Of a stretch of DNA of 30,062 nt, positions 1-8,771 are shown piece after piece. Every line of letters begins with the position of its first letter. Positions within the stretch are counted from its first letter, which is position 1. The DNA comes from Chloroflexota bacterium. Lineage in GTDB: Bacteria; Chloroflexota; Limnocylindria; Limnocylindrales; CSP1-4. The stretch is taken from the NCBI GenBank assembly GCA_027346765.1, contig DAIERN010000001.1:1-30062 (forward strand), written 5' to 3'. The position numbers and the translations under genes are program-made. The notes below the pieces were generated by a model. That model ran no database searches. It worked only from the letters and a program-made list of their open reading frames with translations, and was not told the origin of the DNA.

Positions 1-1
1 G

Positions 2-187
2 GCCGACGCGGTGCTGGTCGATGCAGAATGCTGCGATCCCTTCTATCGGAAGGCGATCCGGGTGTCGGTCGGGGCTGCCCTGGTGCTGCCGTTTGCCCGC
101 GTCGCCAGCGCCGACGCGGCGATCGACCTGCTCAAGATGGACGACTTCGACGTCCTGGCGCTGTCGCCGTCGGGTCGACGAGGATGA
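2..187 (+). CDS. SpoU/TrmH-family RNA 2'-O-methyltransferase, partial and apparently truncated
   Basis: This is the end of a reading frame that enters from outside the window and stops with TGA at 185-187. The translated piece contains DPFYRKAIRVSVGAALVLPF, which matches the segment of SpoU-type (TrmH/RlmB) ribose methyltransferases where a conserved Arg and Ser-x-Gly-Ala-Ala precede LP. These enzymes transfer methyl from S-adenosylmethionine to a tRNA or rRNA 2'-hydroxyl through a knotted fold. The match continues to about LALSP (155-169) and then the frame ends within six codons. Family members normally run roughly 60-70 residues further, through the GxEGxG and IPM motifs that complete the cofactor-binding knot. 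Those are absent, so the protein is probably inactive or the sequence is joined wrongly here. It converges on and overlaps the guanine deaminase gene. Confidence 0.72.
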   Translation, partial: ADAVLVDAECCDPFYRKAIRVSVGAALVLPFARVASADAAIDLLKMDDFDVLALSPSGRRG

Positions 188-1382
188 AGTCGGCTTCCTT
201 GCCCGCTTCCAGCGAACCAACTTCGTGCTCAATGCCTAGGACGCGCGCGCCCTCGTAGGTGCCCAGGCGCAGCCAGTCGAGCGGCTTCAGGGTGGGCCGC
301 TCGTCGCGCAGCATCGTCTTGACGCCGCTCTGGATGTACGCGCCGGCCCGCATGCCCGCGAATATCGACAGCTCGGGCCCTGCCGCGACGTCGCTGCCCA
401 GGCCCACCACGATCCCCGCGTCCAGGTAGCGCGCCAGCGGCATGGCGCCGCTCGCGAGGAAAAGGTTCGACGCCGGGCAATGAGCGATGCGGGTTTGCGT
501 CTCTGCGAGCCGCGCGACCTCGCGCTCGGACAGGTGCACGCAATGGGCCAGGATCGTGCGCGGGCCCAGGCCGCCCGCCTTGTCGTACACGTCGGTGTAG
601 TCGAGCGCGTCGGGAAAAAGGCGCGCCACCTCCTCGATCTCGTGCCGGTCCTCAGCCAGGTGGGTCTGCCAGTAAGCCCCGGTGGACGCCGCCAGGGCGG
701 CCGACTCGCGCAACATCTCGAACGTGCAGCTCACTGCGACCTCGGGGTCTTCCGGCCGCAGCCGACCGCCGTCGCGGCCATGCCAGCGCTCGATCAGCCG
801 CTGCGACTGGGCCAGGCTGGCATCAAGTACTTCGCTGTCGCCGATAGAGTGGTCGTAGCGCAGCCGATCCATCATCACCTTGCCCAGCACGAGCCGAATG
901 CCGTGCTCCTCTGCCGCGGCGAACGACGCGTCGAGGCTGTCCTCGAACACGGCGCCGTAGAGCAGCGCGGTCGTGGTGCCCGCCGCCGCGAGCGCCCGGA
1001 AGACGAGCGGTGCCAGGCCCCGCGCGGCGTCGGCGTTGAAGCCGCGCTCCAAGGGGAAGATGTAGCGCTGGAGCCACGTCAGCAGATCGAGTCCAGCGCC
1101 CAGTCCGGCATTGGGCAGCTGCGGCAGGTGGGCGTGGAGATCGACCAGGCCGGGCAGCACCGCGAGTGGTCGGAGGTCAACCACGCCGCCGTCGGCCAAA
1201 GCGGCCGAATCGGCTGGCCAGGGTTCAACGCGGGCTAGCCTGCCGTCCGCGCCCACCTCGATCAGCGCGTCGGGCAGGTGGCGCGTCCCGCCCGCGCCGA
1301 GCGGCGTGATCACCTGCGCGCGGACCGTGAACGGTGGTCGCAGCAAGCCCTGCAACGCGGCCATCTCTTGCACGCTTCGCAT
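132..1382 (-). CDS. guaD: guanine deaminase, C-terminally truncated
   Basis: A 416-residue amidohydrolase that would hydrolyse guanine to xanthine and ammonia in the cytoplasm. Visible metal-site motifs are HAH at residues 83-85, QTHLAED in the middle of the chain, LAHCVHLSE, HCPASNLFLASG and GLGSDVAAGPELSIF. The NLFL..G and GSDV.....LS segments are characteristic of bacterial guanine deaminase rather than other ATZ/TRZ chlorohydrolases. The start is ATG at 1380-1382. The end is odd: family similarity continues through DFILVDPTATAP, where E. coli GuaD reads DPTATP, but the last residues (GRRSRPS) are unrelated. About 35-45 residues of the usual C-terminal beta strand and LGDDR-like region are missing. 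The loss falls where the convergent methyltransferase is also cut. No purine gene is adjacent. Only 25 bp separates its start from the divergent small membrane protein. Confidence 0.85.
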   Translation of the reverse strand: MRSVQEMAALQGLLRPPFTVRAQVITPLGAGGTRHLPDALIEVGADGRLARVEPWPADSAALADGGVVDLRPLAVLPGLVDLHAHLPQLPNAGLGAGLDLLTWLQRYIFPLERGFNADAARGLAPLVFRALAAAGTTTALLYGAVFEDSLDASFAAAEEHGIRLVLGKVMMDRLRYDHSIGDSEVLDASLAQSQRLIERWHGRDGGRLRPEDPEVAVSCTFEMLRESAALAASTGAYWQTHLAEDRHEIEEVARLFPDALDYTDVYDKAGGLGPRTILAHCVHLSEREVARLAETQTRIAHCPASNLFLASGAMPLARYLDAGIVVGLGSDVAAGPELSIFAGMRAGAYIQSGVKTMLRDERPTLKPLDWLRLGTYEGARVLGIEHEVGSLEAGKEADFILVDPTATAPGRRSRPS

Positions 1383-1407
1383 CTTAGGACCGACACTTGG
1401 CCACCAG

Positions 1408-1716
1408 ATGCCCGCCGACGTGAACGTGAATGCCGACCCGGTGCTGGTCTACGGCATGGTCGGGTTGCTGATCGGGGCGCTCGTCCTGGCACTGATTTTC
1501 GTCCTGCCGCGACCCGGCCTGGGTGCCGCGACCCGGGCCGACGCCGCCTTGACGCCGCCCGACGAGGTGTGGATGCCCGGCGGCGACATCTTCGGCCGCG
1601 TGGCGCCAGCCGAGCCGCCAGCCGGCCCGGAAGAACCAGTCACCGACTCACCGCCGTACCTGGAACCACCGACGGATTCGACCAGTCCCCCCGCTGTGCA
1701 CTGGGACCAACGCTAG
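1408..1716 (+). CDS. small single-pass membrane protein, function unknown
   Basis: A 102-residue protein starting at ATG 1408. The frame is open further upstream, but that part lies antisense to guanine deaminase. It has a short polar N-terminus, one hydrophobic segment at about residues 13-36 (VLVYGMVGLLIGALVLALIF), then a polar tail rich in proline, glutamate and threonine with no domain I recognise. The layout suggests an N-out or N-in single-span protein with a flexible C-terminal tail. It ends 36 bp before the CADD-family gene and could share its transcript. Codon usage is like its neighbours. There is no strong Shine-Dalgarno sequence, so whether it is a real gene is moderately uncertain. 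Confidence 0.5.
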   Translation: MPADVNVNADPVLVYGMVGLLIGALVLALIFVLPRPGLGAATRADAALTPPDEVWMPGGDIFGRVAPAEPPAGPEEPVTDSPPYLEPPTDSTSPPAVHWDQR

Positions 1717-1752
1717 ACTCCGCGGAAGCTGCGTAACAGGAGAGAGATACCC

Positions 1753-2421
1753 ATGGAACTGCTGGATCGGCTCGACGCCATGATCGACGAGCGCCATCTG
1801 CTCAAGCATCCCTTTTACATCCGCTGGGCGGAGGGCACGTTGCCGCTCGAGGCGCTGCAGGAATATGCGCGCCAGTACTACGCGTTCGAGTCGGCCATGC
1901 CGCGCTTCCTGTCCGCGCTGCACACGCGGACTGCGGACAAGGCCGTGCGCCAGGAGATCCTCGACAACCTGTGGGACGAGGAGCATGGCAAGGAGAACCA
2001 TGCCGAGCTCTGGCTGCGCTTCGCCGAGGGCGTGGGTGTGTCGCGCCAGGACGTCGCGAGTGCGACCCCGAACGAGGCGACCAAGGCACTCCTCGACATG
2101 TACTTCGACGTAACGAGCGACGCGTCAGTCGCCGAAGGCGTTGCCGCGCTGTACGCCTATGAGCGTCAGGTGCCGCAGGTCGCCGGTTCCAAGATCGACG
2201 GCCTGGCCAAGCACTACGGCGTCGACGACAAGCGCTCGACCAAGTTCTTCGCGGTCCACGGCGTGATGGACATCGAGCACTCGGGCGCCGAGCGCGAGAT
2301 GCTCGGCAAGCTCACGAACGGGGCCGACCCGCGGCCCATCGAGGCCGCCACCGCGCGCGCGCTCGAGGCGTGGTGGAACTTCCTCTCAGCAGTGGATTTG
2401 CCCGCGCCCGTCGCCGCGTAA
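1753..2421 (+). CDS. CADD-family di-metal oxygenase-like protein, probable p-aminobenzoate synthase
   Basis: A 222-residue all-helical protein of the TenA/PqqC-like heme-oxygenase-fold superfamily, closest in motif layout to the CADD group linked to folate. In Chlamydia trachomatis CADD, a di-metal site uses its own Tyr27 as the source of p-aminobenzoate, with Lys152 implicated as nitrogen donor. Here every position is conserved with a constant offset of five: E76, H83, E137, H169, D173 and H176 as metal ligands, Y22 in HPFY, Y38, and K147 in GSK. Motifs visible are NLWDEEHGKENHAELW and HGVMDIEH. The start ATG 1753 has an AGGAGAG ribosome-binding site about eight bases upstream. No other folate gene lies in the window. 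The family assignment is firm; the p-aminobenzoate role is inferred from residue conservation. Confidence 0.83.
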   Translation: MELLDRLDAMIDERHLLKHPFYIRWAEGTLPLEALQEYARQYYAFESAMPRFLSALHTRTADKAVRQEILDNLWDEEHGKENHAELWLRFAEGVGVSRQDVASATPNEATKALLDMYFDVTSDASVAEGVAALYAYERQVPQVAGSKIDGLAKHYGVDDKRSTKFFAVHGVMDIEHSGAEREMLGKLTNGADPRPIEAATARALEAWWNFLSAVDLPAPVAA

Positions 2422-2626
2422 CCGGCGACCCACGCCCTACTTCTGAAGCCTCGGTCCAGGAAAGAGCGCAGCAGCGCTTGCGCCGCGGAGGAAACCAATT
2501 GGGTGGACGACGGGCCGACGGTCATCTGAGCCATCAGGCTCCGGCTGGGGCGCTGCCTACGCCCGCCGTCCACCTCGGGCATCATCGCTGGTCAGTCAAT
2601 AGGGCGCGGCTATGCGCCGGTGCGGG

Positions 2627-3289
2627 TCAGGTTCCCTGGCGGTAGCGCTGAGCGGCTTCAGCGCGGTTGCGGACGCCCAATTTGTGCAGGATGTTGCTGA
2701 CGTGCGTCTCTACCGTGCGCGGCGAGATCGTCAGCGCCTCGGCGATCTCGCGATCGGTCAGCCCGTCGGCGAGCATCGCCAGCACGTCATTCTCGCGCGG
2801 TGACAGCGCCATCAGCTCGCCTTCCTGGCCGCTGACCTGCCGCCCGCGCCGCGCAGCGTCAGCAAAGTACTGAAGCGCGCGGGCGGCGAAGCGGCGCGAC
2901 ATGGCGAGCTCGCCTCGCTGCGTGCCGCGCAAGGAGCGCAGCAGCGCCTCCGGCGACAGGTCCTTGGTGAGATAGCCGGCCGCGCCGCGCGCGACGGCCT
3001 CGAGCAGGTCGCGCTCCGACGCGGACACGGTCAGCATCACGATCTTGGTCTGCGGCAGGCGCGGCGCGAGCTCCTGCACGAGCTGGATGCCGTTCATGCC
3101 CGGCAGGTCGATGTCGAGCAGCAGGATGTCTGGCCGCAGCACGGGCGCCAGCGCGAGCGCCTCCTGAGCGCTGGCGGCCTCGCCCACGAGCTCCACGTCG
3201 TCGGCGCTGATCGCCTGGCGCACGGCCGAGCGCACCAGCGCGTGGTCGTCGACGAGCATCACCCGCAGCTTGCCGTCAAGCCCGGTCAT
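2627..3289 (-). CDS. NarL/FixJ-family response regulator
   Basis: A 220-residue two-domain regulator. The receiver domain covers about residues 7-125, with acidic pocket D14-D15, predicted phosphorylated D59 in LLLDIDLPGMNG, and the conserved lysine in GYLTKD. A LuxR-type helix-turn-helix lies near residues 155-215, with LSPRENDVLAMLADGLTDRE and the recognition region SPRTVETHVSNILHKLGV. Phosphorylation by the kinase just upstream would promote dimerisation and DNA binding. It starts ATG at 3287-3289, 10 bp after the kinase stop, so the pair is a kinase-regulator operon on the minus strand. Its target genes cannot be read from the window. The gene converges on the CADD-family gene across a 205-bp gap. 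Confidence 0.93.
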   Translation of the reverse strand: MTGLDGKLRVMLVDDHALVRSAVRQAISADDVELVGEAASAQEALALAPVLRPDILLLDIDLPGMNGIQLVQELAPRLPQTKIVMLTVSASERDLLEAVARGAAGYLTKDLSPEALLRSLRGTQRGELAMSRRFAARALQYFADAARRGRQVSGQEGELMALSPRENDVLAMLADGLTDREIAEALTISPRTVETHVSNILHKLGVRNRAEAAQRYRQGT

Positions 3290-3299
3290 CGATCTTCGC

Positions 3300-4871
3300 T
3301 CATGACGCGGCTACTTGTTCATTGAGCGGCACCGTCAGGTGGAGCGCGGTCCCGGCAGACGGTTCCGACACAACGCGCAGATCCCCACCCATCAGCCGTG
3401 CCCGCTCCTTCATGCCCTGCATACCCACTCCGTCGCCGCTCGTCTCACCCGGTCGGAAGCCGCGACCATTGTCGACCACGCTGAGCTGCAGCTGCCCATC
3501 GCCCACCTCGGCGTTGACGCGCACGACGGTCGCGTCGGCATGTTTGCGCACGTTGGTCAGTGCTTCCTGGAGGACGCGGAGCACCTCGACCTGGGTCCGC
3601 GGCGCGAGCGAGCGCGGGAGGTCCGCGGCCGAGAAATCGGCCCGTACGCCTGATCGGCCGGCGAAATCGTCAACAGCGCGAGCGAGCAGGTCTTCCAGCG
3701 AAACGTTGCGGTCATCCTCGGCGCGCATCGTGGCGACGGCCTGCTTGGCCTCAGCGATGGCCGAGTCGAGCGCTTCGGTCACTTCGGCCGCCAGCGGCTT
3801 CTGTTCGTCGGGCACGAATGGCACGAGCCGCTCGTGCTTGAGCTTGGCGAACCAAAGGTCCTGCGCGAGGCCGTCGTGCAGCTCGCGCGCGACGCGCGTG
3901 CGTTCCTCGAGGGTCGCCCGTTCGGCCTCGGACAGGCGCAGCCGATCGAGCGCGGCGTAGGCCACGCGCAGCGCCCGCAGGTCGGAACGTGACTCAGCGT
4001 TGATGCCCAGCAGGAGCACCACGAAGAACGCCAGGCGAAGCGCGTCACTGGTCGTGACCAGACCGGCGTAGATGCCCGGGTAGAACAGGAAGTGGACCTC
4101 GGCGAATGCGCCGATGAGCATCGCCAGCGCCAGGTAGCCGTCAGCCACCGGACCGTCGCGCAGGTACGAGCGCCGGTACAGCCACGCGCCGACGAGGTAG
4201 ATGCCCACGCTCACTGCCTGCAGCAGCGTCGCAAGCCCGGTCACGTCGGGAAGTCGGCCGGAGAAGCTGGGCTCATCGATCATCTTCTGGATGCCGTCGG
4301 GGCCGACAAACGGCGGCAGCAGGGCGTCGAGGTTGGGCAGCTGCTCGCGCAGCAGGTAGAGCGCGGCGGTGATGAGCGTTAGCACGACCACGGGCAACAA
4401 CAACGTCCGCCTGGTCCGCGGAGCCCGATGCACGATGTTGAGTGCCGCCGCGCCGCCAACCACCAGGATCACGCCGGACACCAGCCGGCCGACCGTCGTG
4501 ACGTAGATCGGCAGCTGCTCGGGTTGCCCGCCCAGCGAGAGGCCGAAGCGGGTCTCGACCTTGAGCACGATGATCGCCACGTTGACCAGCGCCAGCCAGC
4601 CCAACAGGAAGAAGGCGCTGCTCTGAAATAGCCCCGCCAGACGCCCGGATTCGCGATAGCGAGCCAACGCGAGTGCCGCGAGGCTGGCCGCGGCAAGCAG
4701 GGTCAGCGAGTTGACCGCGACATCGGTCGAGCGGTCAAGCAACGCGAACGACAGCGATGGATCGCTCAGGAACGCAAAGGTGACCAGGACCAGGCCGGCG
4801 GCCGTGGCGAACAGCACCAGGTCGAGCCGTCGAATCGCCAGTAGATCGCGTCGCTCGCGGAGCCGGTCCAT
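3300..4871 (-). CDS. membrane sensor histidine kinase, HisKA_3 type
   Basis: I place the start at ATG 4871, giving 523 residues. The frame stays open to 5150, but that extension is arginine-rich with no domain character. The N-terminal half has about eight hydrophobic segments with no recognisable ligand-binding domain, so the signal is probably sensed in or at the membrane. The dimerisation/phosphotransfer helix follows with RVARELHDGLAQDLW, where H332 is the predicted phosphorylated residue. The HATPase_c domain carries LRVLQEALTNVRKHA (N box), VVDNGRGF and GVGMQGMKERARLMGG (G boxes). This is the LiaS/DesK/NarX-like class that pairs with NarL-type regulators, and such a regulator follows directly. 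No clear ribosome-binding site precedes the chosen start. Confidence 0.9.
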   Translation of the reverse strand: MDRLRERRDLLAIRRLDLVLFATAAGLVLVTFAFLSDPSLSFALLDRSTDVAVNSLTLLAAASLAALALARYRESGRLAGLFQSSAFFLLGWLALVNVAIIVLKVETRFGLSLGGQPEQLPIYVTTVGRLVSGVILVVGGAAALNIVHRAPRTRRTLLLPVVVLTLITAALYLLREQLPNLDALLPPFVGPDGIQKMIDEPSFSGRLPDVTGLATLLQAVSVGIYLVGAWLYRRSYLRDGPVADGYLALAMLIGAFAEVHFLFYPGIYAGLVTTSDALRLAFFVVLLLGINAESRSDLRALRVAYAALDRLRLSEAERATLEERTRVARELHDGLAQDLWFAKLKHERLVPFVPDEQKPLAAEVTEALDSAIAEAKQAVATMRAEDDRNVSLEDLLARAVDDFAGRSGVRADFSAADLPRSLAPRTQVEVLRVLQEALTNVRKHADATVVRVNAEVGDGQLQLSVVDNGRGFRPGETSGDGVGMQGMKERARLMGGDLRVVSEPSAGTALHLTVPLNEQVAAS

Positions 4872-5258
4872 GAGCCGATGATAGGTCCGCCGGCAGCGCC
4901 GGAACGAGGCGCGCCAGAAACGGAGAAAGTCGCGAGAAAGACTAGAGCCGGACCGCGCCCCAGCGCCGATCCGGCTCCCGTCGCGCTCGTCCTGCACACC
5001 CCGCCGTGTAAGGGTGGCGGCCAAGCTTTGATGTTCTATTTGGCGAGCCCATAGGACTCGACTGCGCAAATATTGACTCCGCGCCTCGCCGGCGAACATC
5101 CGAACTGCTACGGAATTGAGTACGGAGTCCGTTCTCCGTACTAAAGGCACCGGAAAATCGGGTCACGACCGTTATGCACTGATCTGGTCGCGAACCCTCC
5201 GGCGGCCCCTCGATCCGCGCGGCGCGCGCGTTCGGCGGGTTTCACGCAAAGTACGGGG
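4872..5258. other. 387-bp divergent intergenic region between kinase and EamA transporter
   Basis: This gap separates the divergent starts of the histidine kinase (minus) and the EamA transporter (plus), so it should hold both promoters. It is noticeably richer in A and T around 5020-5165 than the flanking genes. It holds one striking inverted repeat at 5119-5142 (separate entry). Reading frames crossing it are arginine-rich and look like non-coding translation. I could not identify convincing -35/-10 pairs. Confidence 0.6.
5119..5142. promoter_or_regulatory. perfect 9-bp inverted repeat, possible operator
   Basis: The left arm AGTACGGAG (5119-5127) and right arm CTCCGTACT (5134-5142) are exact reverse complements separated by six bases. 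A further TACGGA copy lies just upstream at 5109-5114. The element sits 117 bp before the EamA transporter start and about 250 bp before the kinase start. A regulator dimer site or an RNA hairpin are both possible. There is no run of T, so it is not a typical terminator. Confidence 0.45.
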
Positions 5259-6218
5259 ATGCGCGCCGCCCGCCCCGACCGACATGCCGCCGAGTGGCAG
5301 GTGTGGGCGGCGCTGGGCATCGTGTATGTCGTGTGGGGCTCGACCTACCTTGCGATCCGGGTCATGGTCACCGGGCCGGGCGGTCTGCCGCCGCTGCTCG
5401 CCGGCGGCACGCGCCATGTGGTGGCCGCGGCCATCATCTTTTCGCTGCTCGTCCTATGGCGCGGCCGGGGCGCGCTGATGCTGCGCCGCTCGGAGCTGAT
5501 TGGCGGGGCGATCGTGGGCTTGCTGCTGCTGCTGGGCGGCAACGGACTGGTCGTCCTGGGCGAGCAAGAGGTGCCGAGCGGCCTTGCGGCACTGATCGTG
5601 GCAGTGGTGCCGCTGTGCGTCGTCGTGATGCGCTGGCTCTTTCGCGAGCGCATCGGCACCGGCACGATCCTGGGGGTGATCGCCGGGTTCGCCGGCGTGG
5701 CCATCCTGATCGTGCCCGAAGGTATCTCCGGTCGGGTGGACGTCCTGAGCATGTTGATGCTCGTGGGCGCGGCGATCTCGTGGTCGATCGGCAGCTACAT
5801 GTCGCGCCGGCTCGACATGCCCCACGATCCGCTCGCGTCGACCGGCGTGCAGATGATCGTCGGCGGCATCGGCCTGCTGGTAACCGGCGCACTGACCGGT
5901 GAGACGCTCCAGCCCGAGCAGTTCAGCGCCGCGTCGCTCCTGTCGCTGCTGTACCTGATCGTCTTCGGCAGCGTCCTGGCGTATACCGCCTACACCTGGG
6001 CGCTGATCCACACCAGCGTGTCGCGCGTTTCTACCTACGCCTACGTCAACCCGGTCGTCGCCGTGTTTCTGGGCGCCGTGCTGCTCAATGAGACCGTCGA
6101 TCTGACGATGATGATCGGCGCGGCGGTGATCATCGTTGCGGTCTGGCTGGTCATCCGGACGGAGGCGCGTCGGCAGCCCGCGCGGGCGACGCCGGTGGAG
6201 GCCGAACCGGTCGCCTGA
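5259..6218 (+). CDS. EamA/DMT-superfamily transporter (YedA-like)
   Basis: A 319-residue integral membrane protein with ten predicted helices arranged as two EamA repeats, about residues 18-150 and 160-300. The N-terminal motif VYVVWGSTYLAIRV is typical of the YedA/RhaT-like branch of drug/metabolite transporters. In the second repeat, YLIVFGSVLAYTAYTWAL and STYAYVNPVVAVFLGAVLLNE are equally characteristic. Members export or exchange small metabolites such as amino acids or toxic compounds in the cytoplasmic membrane; the substrate cannot be told here. The ATG at 5259 is preceded by GGGG only, with no spaced ribosome-binding site. It stands alone, divergent from the kinase and convergent with the DUF72 gene 21 bp away. 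Confidence 0.92.
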   Translation: MRAARPDRHAAEWQVWAALGIVYVVWGSTYLAIRVMVTGPGGLPPLLAGGTRHVVAAAIIFSLLVLWRGRGALMLRRSELIGGAIVGLLLLLGGNGLVVLGEQEVPSGLAALIVAVVPLCVVVMRWLFRERIGTGTILGVIAGFAGVAILIVPEGISGRVDVLSMLMLVGAAISWSIGSYMSRRLDMPHDPLASTGVQMIVGGIGLLVTGALTGETLQPEQFSAASLLSLLYLIVFGSVLAYTAYTWALIHTSVSRVSTYAYVNPVVAVFLGAVLLNETVDLTMMIGAAVIIVAVWLVIRTEARRQPARATPVEAEPVA

Positions 6219-6239
6219 GGCGTTTTGAGTCGGCCGTTT

Positions 6240-7247
6240 TCAGTCGGCTTTCAGGTCAGCCAGGATCTTCGCCAGCTCGCGCGCGTTGGTCGCGCCGTAG
6301 TTCGCATAGCAGTTGTTCATCAGGACGTGCACGTCGCGCGTCTGCTTGCCGGCATCCGCCAGGCGCGGCGCCCATTCAGCGAGTTGCTCGCGGTCGTACA
6401 GGTACTGGAACCGCTCAGCCGGGGTGATGCCCTTCTTCTCCCAGTTCTCGGCGTTGCGCCCGTGAAAGCGCATGACCGCGAGATCGGGTGAGGTGACCGC
6501 CACCACCGGCGGGACGCTGCTCTTGAAGCCCTGCGGCTCGTCGACCATCACGAAGGGCAGCTTGTTGTCGGTCAGGAAGCGCAGCGTCCGCTCGAGGTTC
6601 TTGTCGTTGAACCACGACGCGTTGCGGACCTCGATGGCCACCGTGTGGCCCAGCATCTCGCGCGCTTCGAGGATCTGGTCCCGACTCTCGCTGATGGGAA
6701 AGAACCACTTTGGATACTGGAGCAGGATCGAGCCCAGCTGGCCCGCAGCGCGCAGCGGCTCCAGGCCCTCCATGAACATCGCGACAATCTGCTGGCGCAA
6801 CTCCCTGGGCAGATCGCGCGCGTAGATCCTGGGTTTGGCCGACAGCTCCGCGGGCAAAGCCGCGCGAATGACCTTTGGCAGGCGCTTGGTCTCCGTGGGC
6901 TGGCCCGTCATCAGTGCGTGCGCCTTGACGTCGAACACGAAGTCGGGCGGCGTGCGGTCGCGCCACAGCTCGGCCGTTCGCGCGTTGGGCAAGGCGTAAT
7001 AGGTGGCATCGATCTCGACCAGCGGGAACTGGCTGGCGTAGTACTGCAGCCGACTCTCCGCGCTGTCTGCGCCCGTGGGGTAGAACACCGTCCCGGCAGT
7101 CATGGTCGGGTCGGTCCACGAGGCGGTGCCGACGCGAACCGTTGCGCCGCCGGGAAGTGTGAGCGGCTCGACCGCCGCGTCGAGGACGTCCTTCGCCCGC
7201 TTCCCGGCCGTGTCCGGCCCGGGATCGTGCGGATCGACCTTGGCCAC
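6240..7247 (-). CDS. DUF72 (YecE-like) TIM-barrel protein
   Basis: A 335-residue protein of the DUF72/YecE family, whose biochemical role is not established. Family features include VRVGTASWTDPTM near residue 40, the YYASQFPLVEIDATYYALP segment, DFVFDVKAHALMTG, the QYPKWF strand, VAIEVRNASW and the C-terminal VHVLMNNCYANYG. Length is longer than the typical 240-290 residues because of an N-terminal extension and an internal insertion. The start is GTG at 7245-7247, supported by a GGAGAGG ribosome-binding site that begins inside the stop region of the upstream GlcD-like gene. That fixes the start and shows the two are cotranscribed on the minus strand. Confidence 0.9.
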   Translation of the reverse strand: MAKVDPHDPGPDTAGKRAKDVLDAAVEPLTLPGGATVRVGTASWTDPTMTAGTVFYPTGADSAESRLQYYASQFPLVEIDATYYALPNARTAELWRDRTPPDFVFDVKAHALMTGQPTETKRLPKVIRAALPAELSAKPRIYARDLPRELRQQIVAMFMEGLEPLRAAGQLGSILLQYPKWFFPISESRDQILEAREMLGHTVAIEVRNASWFNDKNLERTLRFLTDNKLPFVMVDEPQGFKSSVPPVVAVTSPDLAVMRFHGRNAENWEKKGITPAERFQYLYDREQLAEWAPRLADAGKQTRDVHVLMNNCYANYGATNARELAKILADLKAD

Positions 7248-7259
7248 GACGCGCCTCTC

Positions 7260-8630
<1,371 letters not shown>

Positions 8631-8771
8631 TGGGTAGAGGCTAACGCGATAGACGATCGTCGCGCCGTGACCCGGTAAGGCTCGACGAGGAGGCGTCGTC
8701 AGGCCGTGCGACAGGTGAGCCACGGCCGACTATCCTTCAGCCAATTACTCGCTTCTTTTGCAGGGGTCCCG

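Noticed and set aside
480..1238. Long open frame (252 codons) on the plus strand opposite guanine deaminase
   Set aside because: It is antisense to a gene with clear catalytic motifs, and its product has no family features; long shadow frames are expected at this GC content.
2422..2626. Intrinsic terminator in the gap between the CADD-family gene and the response regulator
   Set aside because: Only a 5-bp stem (GGCGC/GCGCC, 2603-2618) with no T run; nothing else recognisable in the 205 bp.
4872..5150. 93-codon N-terminal extension of the histidine kinase
   Set aside because: Arginine-rich, no domain or membrane character, and it covers the divergent promoter region; ATG 4871 starts the family-like protein.
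8631..8771. N-terminal extensions of both the GlcD-like and the pntAA frames into their shared gap
   Set aside because: The extensions overlap each other on opposite strands and are not like family N-termini; GTG 8630 and ATG 8772 give standard starts and leave space for promoters.
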